Below, piece by piece: positions 48,829-54,232 of a DNA stretch of 54,232 nucleotides. The position numbers and the translations under genes are program-made. The notes under the pieces were generated by a model. That model had not been told where the DNA came from. It saw only the letters and a program-made list of their open reading frames with translations, and did no database searches. The DNA is from Prevotella sp. (GTDB lineage: Bacteria > Bacteroidota > Bacteroidia > Bacteroidales > Bacteroidaceae): positions 1 through 54,232 of the forward strand of contig JAEETD010000015.1 in assembly GCA_016290175.1 (NCBI GenBank). The letters run 5' to 3'. The first letter of the stretch is position 1. Each line of letters opens with the position of its first letter.

Positions 48829-51636
48829 CTATTCTGACAACATAGTCACCTCGATACAACGCTTGGCGGCCAGCAGTTTCTGTGCCATACGCTGCACGTT
48901 GGCGGCAGTCATGTCACTGACCATCTTACAGTAGTCGCGGTCGAAGTCGGTATCGTCATCCAGTTCGTGCCAGATGATATAGCTCCAATAGTCGTTGGTG
49001 ATAGCGGCCTGGGCATATTGTTTAATCAGGTATTCCTTCACCTTCTGCATTGATGAGGCTGCTGGTCCGTTGTTAGCAATGTTCTTCAGCTGCTGATAGA
49101 CAATCGGATTCAGCTCGTTGTACCGGCTTGGATCGGCATTATAAGAGATCTTCATCGTGGCGTTGGGCTTGTCATCCTTATCGAGCTCGAAGTCAACACT
49201 GACACCGTAGGTGCCGCCCTTCTCCTCACGTACAGAGTCGGTATAGGCAATTGACAGACAACGCTTCAGGAAGTCGAGTTCAAGGTCGCTCTGAGGCGTG
49301 AAGGGTACGTCGGCTGTGAGATAGATGCTGACATTAGCCAGCGGCGTGGCCTGTGGTTTGCTGAACTTCACCACCTTCTCGCCACTAACTATCTGGGGAA
49401 TCCGACTGTAGTTGGTCTGCTCGTTTTTATTTGTAGAAGGGAGTGTTGCCAGATACTGACACAACATCTGCCGCAGCTCCTGCTCATCGTAATTGCCAAT
49501 GATGACGGTCTTGAAGTTGGCGGCATCGCTGAAACGCTCCTTGTAGATTTCGAGGATTCGGTCATAGTTCACCTTCTCAAGCGTTGACTGAATGACAGGC
49601 TGCATACGTGGATGATGATCATAGAGAATTGCGCGGATGGAATCGTTGTAATCCACCTTTGGCGAGGCGTTGCGATTAGCAAGGAAAGCATATTGACGGT
49701 TCATCAATCCGGCAAAGGCTGCGGTGTCCTTACGAGGTTGGGTGAAGTAGAGGTAAGCTAGTTGGAACATGGTTTCCATATCTTTGATGGATGCACTGCC
49801 GCTGATGCTTTGGCCTCTGGTGCCTACGGAGGGACTGACGCGGACACTCTTACCCGTCAGCATCTTGCGCAGGGTGACAGCATCAAACTGTGCTACGCCA
49901 CCTTCTGTAACACCACTTGAGATGAGATTGAAATTGGGGATATCTTCGTCGCCATATAGCGAAGTGCCACCGTCGGCATACATACGCATGGAGAGGGCAT
50001 CGGCCTCGTAGTCGGTCTTACGGGTATATACCTTCATACCATTGCTGAGGGTGAGTTCCGTGAAGCCGTGACGATAGGGCTTTTCGCTGACGATGGTTCC
50101 TGTCTTGGGTAACTCGCTGACCAACGACTCTGCTAGCTGTGCCTCCTGATAGGGGGCGTAGGATTGTTGCTGGGTGGCGAGAATCACCTGCTCAATCTGC
50201 TGGGCTGAGGGGATTTCGTAGTCGTCCTTATCAGGGGCGTACATAATGACCACCTGATTCTTATCGGTAATAAGTTCTTTCACGGCAGCATTTACCTCAG
50301 CCAACGTCACCTCGCGGTCGAGTTTCTGTGTGTTTTCCAGTTTGAAGTCGACGCTGAGCAACGGCTCACCTTCGAGGAAGTTGTCCACGCAGACGTTCAC
50401 GTAGTGCGAGTTGCGATAGTCATCCTTCATATTGGCACGACGCTCGGCAGCATTTAGTTGCAGTTTTTTTGCGCGGTCTAGTTCTGATTGCGTAAATCCG
50501 TGCTGACGGGCTCTTTCAGCCACACCTACAGCCGAGATGATACCCCCCAGGATATTGTCTTTCTTACAACTGATGCTCATAGAGAAAGCATCCTTGGTAC
50601 GGCTTAGGAAGAACTGCGAAGCACGGGCCGTAGCACTCTGGAACGGAGGCACAGGCTGCTGGCGAACTTCCACCAGACGGTCGTTGAGCATCGTACCAAT
50701 CAGACGGTCGATATAGTCGTCGCGCAGATATTTTTCAGTATTCTTCTCACTGTCGGGAGTTGCATCTCGCTTCTGATAGATATGACAGAGTGCGATGGGC
50801 TGTTCATTATCCTTCTCGATATCGATGATCATTTTCTCGTTGTCGTTCACGGGATAATTGATACGTTCGGCAGCATTCTTCGGCATGGGGATAGGGGAGA
50901 ATATCTTCTTGATTTTCTTTTCCATCTTGTTGACATCAATGTCGCCCACTACGATGATAGCCTGCAGGTCTGGACGATACCATTTCTGATAGTAGTCGCG
51001 TAAATCCTGATAGGGGAAGTGATCGACAATATCCATCGAACCGATGGGCAGACAGTCTTCATACTTGGTGCCCTTGTATACCTTCGGCATAGCCTGCTCC
51101 TGCAACCTTTGCACCGCCATTCCTGCACGACGTGTGCGCCATTCCTCATGGATTACACCACGTTCCTTGTCGATTTCAGCATCTTCGAGCAATAGATAGT
51201 GGCTCCAGTCATGAAGCACCAGCAGACACGAGTCGATGATACCCTCGCGTTTCAGCGGTGCTGAGCCGATGTGATACACAGTCTGATCGATTGAGGTATA
51301 AGCATTCAGGTTGGCACCGAACTTTACGCCGATGGTCTCGCACCAAGGTACAATGCCCAACTTCTTGCCCTTGCCCGGGAAGTTCTTTGTGCCGTTGAAG
51401 GCCATGTGCTCCAGGAAATGTGCCAGTCCGCGCTGACGGGGTTCCTCCAAAATACTACCCACACGTTGGGCAATATAGAAATCTGCCAGACCCGCCTCTT
51501 TTGCATTGTGGCGGATATAGTAAGTCATACCATTCTTCAACTTACCCGTACGGATAGTGGGATCTTGTGGCAATGTCTGTGCCTGCATAGCGAGCATAGC
51601 CGTAGCTGTGCATAATAATATAAGTATTTTTTTCAT
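48829..51636 (-). CDS. Secreted M16 (insulinase/pitrilysin-like) metallopeptidase
   Basis: Starting at ATG 51636 the protein is 935 residues with a signal peptide (about 1-20). An ATG 42 bases upstream lies beside the promoter box and is rejected. The inverted zinc motif HFLEH (about residue 72) with a downstream Glu (RGVIHEEW) marks the active half; the C-terminal half is the inactive M16_C pair (about 500-935). It degrades peptides in the periplasm; in Bacteroidales such proteases process short peptides. Confidence 0.92.
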   Translation of the reverse strand: MKKILILLCTATAMLAMQAQTLPQDPTIRTGKLKNGMTYYIRHNAKEAGLADFYIAQRVGSILEEPRQRGLAHFLEHMAFNGTKNFPGKGKKLGIVPWCETIGVKFGANLNAYTSIDQTVYHIGSAPLKREGIIDSCLLVLHDWSHYLLLEDAEIDKERGVIHEEWRTRRAGMAVQRLQEQAMPKVYKGTKYEDCLPIGSMDIVDHFPYQDLRDYYQKWYRPDLQAIIVVGDIDVNKMEKKIKKIFSPIPMPKNAAERINYPVNDNEKMIIDIEKDNEQPIALCHIYQKRDATPDSEKNTEKYLRDDYIDRLIGTMLNDRLVEVRQQPVPPFQSATARASQFFLSRTKDAFSMSISCKKDNILGGIISAVGVAERARQHGFTQSELDRAKKLQLNAAERRANMKDDYRNSHYVNVCVDNFLEGEPLLSVDFKLENTQKLDREVTLAEVNAAVKELITDKNQVVIMYAPDKDDYEIPSAQQIEQVILATQQQSYAPYQEAQLAESLVSELPKTGTIVSEKPYRHGFTELTLSNGMKVYTRKTDYEADALSMRMYADGGTSLYGDEDIPNFNLISSGVTEGGVAQFDAVTLRKMLTGKSVRVSPSVGTRGQSISGSASIKDMETMFQLAYLYFTQPRKDTAAFAGLMNRQYAFLANRNASPKVDYNDSIRAILYDHHPRMQPVIQSTLEKVNYDRILEIYKERFSDAANFKTVIIGNYDEQELRQMLCQYLATLPSTNKNEQTNYSRIPQIVSGEKVVKFSKPQATPLANVSIYLTADVPFTPQSDLELDFLKRCLSIAYTDSVREEKGGTYGVSVDFELDKDDKPNATMKISYNADPSRYNELNPIVYQQLKNIANNGPAASSMQKVKEYLIKQYAQAAITNDYWSYIIWHELDDDTDFDRDYCKMVSDMTAANVQRMAQKLLAAKRCIEVTMLSE

Positions 51637-51667
51637 ATATAATAAATTATAAATTCTTTTCGGCCTG

Positions 51668-51675
51668 CAAAGGTA
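51668..51675 (-). promoter_or_regulatory. -7 box of the M16 peptidase gene
   Basis: The minus strand reads TACCTTTG 31 bases ahead of the ATG 51636. A TTGC at the -33 position (51698-51695) is a weak match. Confidence 0.5.
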
Positions 51676-51753
51676 CAAAAAAAATGCGTAGCTTGCAATG
51701 CCGTTACATCAAAATACCTACTATTGAGTATTGCCCGTTTTCGGGGAAATCTC

Positions 51754-51761
51754 TAATTTTG
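51754..51761 (+). promoter_or_regulatory. -7 box of the right-end TonB receptor gene
   Basis: TAATTTTG, 9 bases before the ATG at 51771; a TTGC at 51731-51734 with 19 bases between is a weak -33. Confidence 0.5.
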
Positions 51762-51770
51762 CACACCGAA

Positions 51771-54232
51771 ATGAAGATGGTTCAGATGCTGTTTGTCATG
51801 ATGCTTGTTCTTGGCTTTTCTTTGGAAGCCAAGGCTAAGGATTATGTGCTTTCAGGAAGGGTTATCGATACAGGAGATGGACAGCCTGTAGAGTATGCCA
51901 GCATCCTGATTGTTGAAAGCGGATTGTGGGCAATCACCGATGATAAGGGCACTTTCACCATCAAACATGTCAAACCCGGCAAGACTACATTGACGGTGCA
52001 GTGCCTGGGTTATCGTAAACATACATGGCCTATGACCATCAACCGTGATGTACTCGATCTGACCCTTCGGATTCAACAAGAGAGTCTGAAACTGGAAGGT
52101 GTGACCATCACGGCAAAGCGGATACAAGATGAGGCAACGACCAGTTATACCATCGGACGCACCACCCTCGACAATCAACAGATACTCAATATTGGTGATT
52201 TGTCGACCCTCTTACCAGGTGGCAAAACGGTCAATCCGTCGCTCATAAACGACAATCGGCTAAGTCTCCGGAGTGCTACACAGGAGAAAGGCAACGCCTC
52301 GTTTGGTACAGCTATCGAGGTGGATGGCATGCGTTTGGATAATAATGCTGTTACAGGCGAAACGATGGCTGCCTCCACTCGTACCGTGAGCGCTTCGAAT
52401 ATCGAGAGCGTAGAGGTGGTTACGGGCATTCCTTCTGTAGAATACGGAGATTTGTCGAATGGCATAGTCAAGGTGAATACCCGCAAGGGAAAGTCGCCTT
52501 TTATCATCGAAGGAAAACTGAACCAGCATACGCGTCAGATAGCGCTTAACAAAGGTTTTGATCTTGGTGGCAGACTGGGTATTCTGAACACCTCATTAGA
52601 ACACGCCCGTTCCTTCTCCGATGCTGCTTCACCCCATACTGCCTATCAGCGCAATATCCTGTCGTTGAACTATTCAAATACATTCTTCCAGAATTCTAAG
52701 CCTCTGACGCTCAGTGTGGGCGTGACGGGCAACCTCGGTGGCTACAACTCTGAAGCTGACCCTGATGAGGAACTTGACGATTATAAGAAGGTGCGCGACA
52801 ATGTGGTACGTGGCAACATTCATCTGCAATGGTTACCGGGTAAATCCTGGCTGACGAACATTAGCCTGAGTGGTACATTCTCGTTGACGGACCGAAAAAG
52901 CGAAAGTTATACCAGTACAGGCAGTGCATCCACACAACCTTATATTCATACGCGCGAGGAAGGTTATTTTATAGCAGATCTCAGTCCTACAGGTTACTGG
53001 TATGTGCTAGGTTATAATGACTCGAAACCTACCAATTGGTCAGTAAAGTTGAAAGCAGATAACAATATCCGATTCTCTGTGGCAGGCAAACAATGGCTGA
53101 GCCGTTTGTTGGTGGGTGTAGAGTATACCGGTAGCAAGAACTATGGACGCGGCACCTATTATGATGACATGCGCTATGCTCCCACTTGGCGTGAGTACCG
53201 CTACGACCAACTGCCAGCCATGAACAATCTGGCGTTGTATATAGAAGAGAAATTGTCCATTCCCACCACACGGCTTTCGACTTTCGAACTGACGGCTGGC
53301 CTGCGCGATGATATCACATTTATTGACGAGTCTCAATACGGCACTGTCAGCAGTCTGTCGCCACGTCTGAACAGCCGTTATATTTTCTGGCGCCGCCAGC
53401 GCAAACGTTGGATCAATGAACTGGTGCTTCATGCCGGATGGGGAAAGAGCGTAAAGTTGCCGTCGTTCCAGGTGCTCTATCCTTCACCGTCCTACGCCGA
53501 CCGCTTGGCATTCGCCTCGACCAGCACCGCTGACAACAAATCTTACTATGCCTATCACACGCTGCCCTCACAGGCGATGTACAATCCGGACCTGCAGTGG
53601 CAGTACACTCATCAGACAGATATTGGCATTGAGATGGATGTCAAGGGAACCCGTATAAACCTCTCTGCTTTCCACCATAAGACGTTCCGCTCGTATATGT
53701 CTACAGATCTTTACACTCCGATGACCTATTTGTACACGCCGCCTTCAGCGCTTAACGGGGTGGCTATCGCTGTGGACAACCGTAGGTTCAGTATCGACAG
53801 ACAGACGGGTATCGTCACGGTCAGCGATGTGACAGGAGCGGTGGCCGACCGTCAGTTAACGGGTATTGAGCGCCGTACTTATGCTGTAAACGACCAGTAT
53901 GTCAATGCGACACCCATCAGTCGTTACGGACTGGAATGGATTGTAGATTTTGCGCCCATCAAGGCCCTGCTCACCCAGATCCGCCTGGATGGTAACTATT
54001 ATTATTATAAAGGTATCGACGATGTGCTCTATGCCGATATTCCCTTGGGCGTCAACTCCAACATGACGGGCAATCAGCTTTATCAGTATGTGGGCTATTA
54101 CCGCGGCTCGAATGTCACCAGCACGAACTATAGTGCCAACGCAGCCATCGCCAACGGCTCACTCTCCCGACAGTTAAATCTGAACCTCACACTCACCACC
54201 CACATCCCCCGCATCCGTCTGATTGTGTCGGC
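51771..54232 (+). CDS. TonB-dependent receptor, cut by window end
   Basis: The frame is open from ATG 51771 to the window edge (820 codons). It has a signal peptide (about 1-22, ending AKA), a carboxypeptidase-regulatory domain (about 25-105, VLSGRVIDTGDGQPVEYASI), a plug domain (about 115-245, ending VVTGIPSVEYGDLSNGIV) and the first part of a barrel. It is divergent from the M16 gene with 134 bases between starts, so it may supply peptides or other products to it. The substrate is unknown. Confidence 0.9.
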   Translation, partial: MKMVQMLFVMMLVLGFSLEAKAKDYVLSGRVIDTGDGQPVEYASILIVESGLWAITDDKGTFTIKHVKPGKTTLTVQCLGYRKHTWPMTINRDVLDLTLRIQQESLKLEGVTITAKRIQDEATTSYTIGRTTLDNQQILNIGDLSTLLPGGKTVNPSLINDNRLSLRSATQEKGNASFGTAIEVDGMRLDNNAVTGETMAASTRTVSASNIESVEVVTGIPSVEYGDLSNGIVKVNTRKGKSPFIIEGKLNQHTRQIALNKGFDLGGRLGILNTSLEHARSFSDAASPHTAYQRNILSLNYSNTFFQNSKPLTLSVGVTGNLGGYNSEADPDEELDDYKKVRDNVVRGNIHLQWLPGKSWLTNISLSGTFSLTDRKSESYTSTGSASTQPYIHTREEGYFIADLSPTGYWYVLGYNDSKPTNWSVKLKADNNIRFSVAGKQWLSRLLVGVEYTGSKNYGRGTYYDDMRYAPTWREYRYDQLPAMNNLALYIEEKLSIPTTRLSTFELTAGLRDDITFIDESQYGTVSSLSPRLNSRYIFWRRQRKRWINELVLHAGWGKSVKLPSFQVLYPSPSYADRLAFASTSTADNKSYYAYHTLPSQAMYNPDLQWQYTHQTDIGIEMDVKGTRINLSAFHHKTFRSYMSTDLYTPMTYLYTPPSALNGVAIAVDNRRFSIDRQTGIVTVSDVTGAVADRQLTGIERRTYAVNDQYVNATPISRYGLEWIVDFAPIKALLTQIRLDGNYYYYKGIDDVLYADIPLGVNSNMTGNQLYQYVGYYRGSNVTSTNYSANAAIANGSLSRQLNLNLTLTTHIPRIRLIVS

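Overview
The window looks like a chromosomal segment of a Bacteroidales bacterium, most likely a gut or rumen Prevotella/Segatella-type organism. The evidence is the repeated Bacteroidetes promoter pattern (TTTG, about 20 bases, TAnnTTTG), carboxypeptidase-regulatory/TonB receptors, a fused FeoA-FeoB, an Rnf operon led by an RseC-family gene, the LruC and PCMD lipoprotein families, and mostly weak Shine-Dalgarno sites. No rRNA, CRISPR array, integrase, transposase or plasmid function was seen. The genus is an inference; no 16S sequence is present.

Layout. 1-2.9 kb: the 3' end of an M15-type peptidase gene, then a minus-strand methylmalonyl-CoA operon (epimerase, carboxyltransferase, a 49-residue ORF, biotin carrier) of the succinate-propionate route. 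3.1-7.6 kb: an LruC lipoprotein and a TonB-dependent receptor. 7.7-11.6 kb: a very large secreted protein joining a family 9 glycoside hydrolase to a UshA-type 5'-nucleotidase. 11.6-14.1 kb: FeoAB iron transporter. 14.2-19.1 kb: a beta-barrel protein with a glycine-rich tail, a Cache-HAMP sensor with no output domain, a palindrome and a second, N-terminally truncated M15 gene. 19.2-21.1 kb: barrel protein and PCMD lipoprotein. 21.2-27.7 kb: DMP19 protein, smpB, metH, a GHL10 glycosidase and two unknowns. 27.9-34.5 kb: rseC-rnfBCDGEA followed by a serine hydrolase. 34.6-39.8 kb: endonuclease I, a membrane-bound HTH-like protein, NfeD/SPFH pair, dapA and an AraC regulator. 39.8-43 kb: tRNA-Arg(ACG), TPR protein, phosphohexomutase. 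43-47 kb: DUF418 and Ntn-hydrolase operon, then a divergent LiaF-like/LytTR pair. 47-54 kb: M28 and M16 peptidases, a TIGR04076 protein, and the start of another TonB receptor.

How the genes work together. Rnf (ferredoxin:NAD oxidoreductase ion pump) and the methylmalonyl-CoA operon are the energy core of an anaerobe making propionate. MetH and methylmalonyl-CoA metabolism both depend on cobalamin. Much of the rest is envelope: TonB receptors, secreted hydrolases and peptidases, iron uptake and envelope-stress-type genes.

The most unusual signal is repeat DNA inside genes. A near-perfect 83-base palindrome is read in frame within metH; a 111-base imperfect inverted repeat is read in frame in the FeoA-FeoB linker; a 55-base palindrome forms the N-terminus of the truncated M15 ORF; and an ACCTTTTT-type tandem repeat encodes a signal-peptide core. 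Related low-complexity words sit at several gene borders. Together they suggest a family of small repeats that enters coding sequence at tolerated sites, comparable in principle to Rickettsia palindromic elements. The second notable item is the GH9/5'-nucleotidase fusion.
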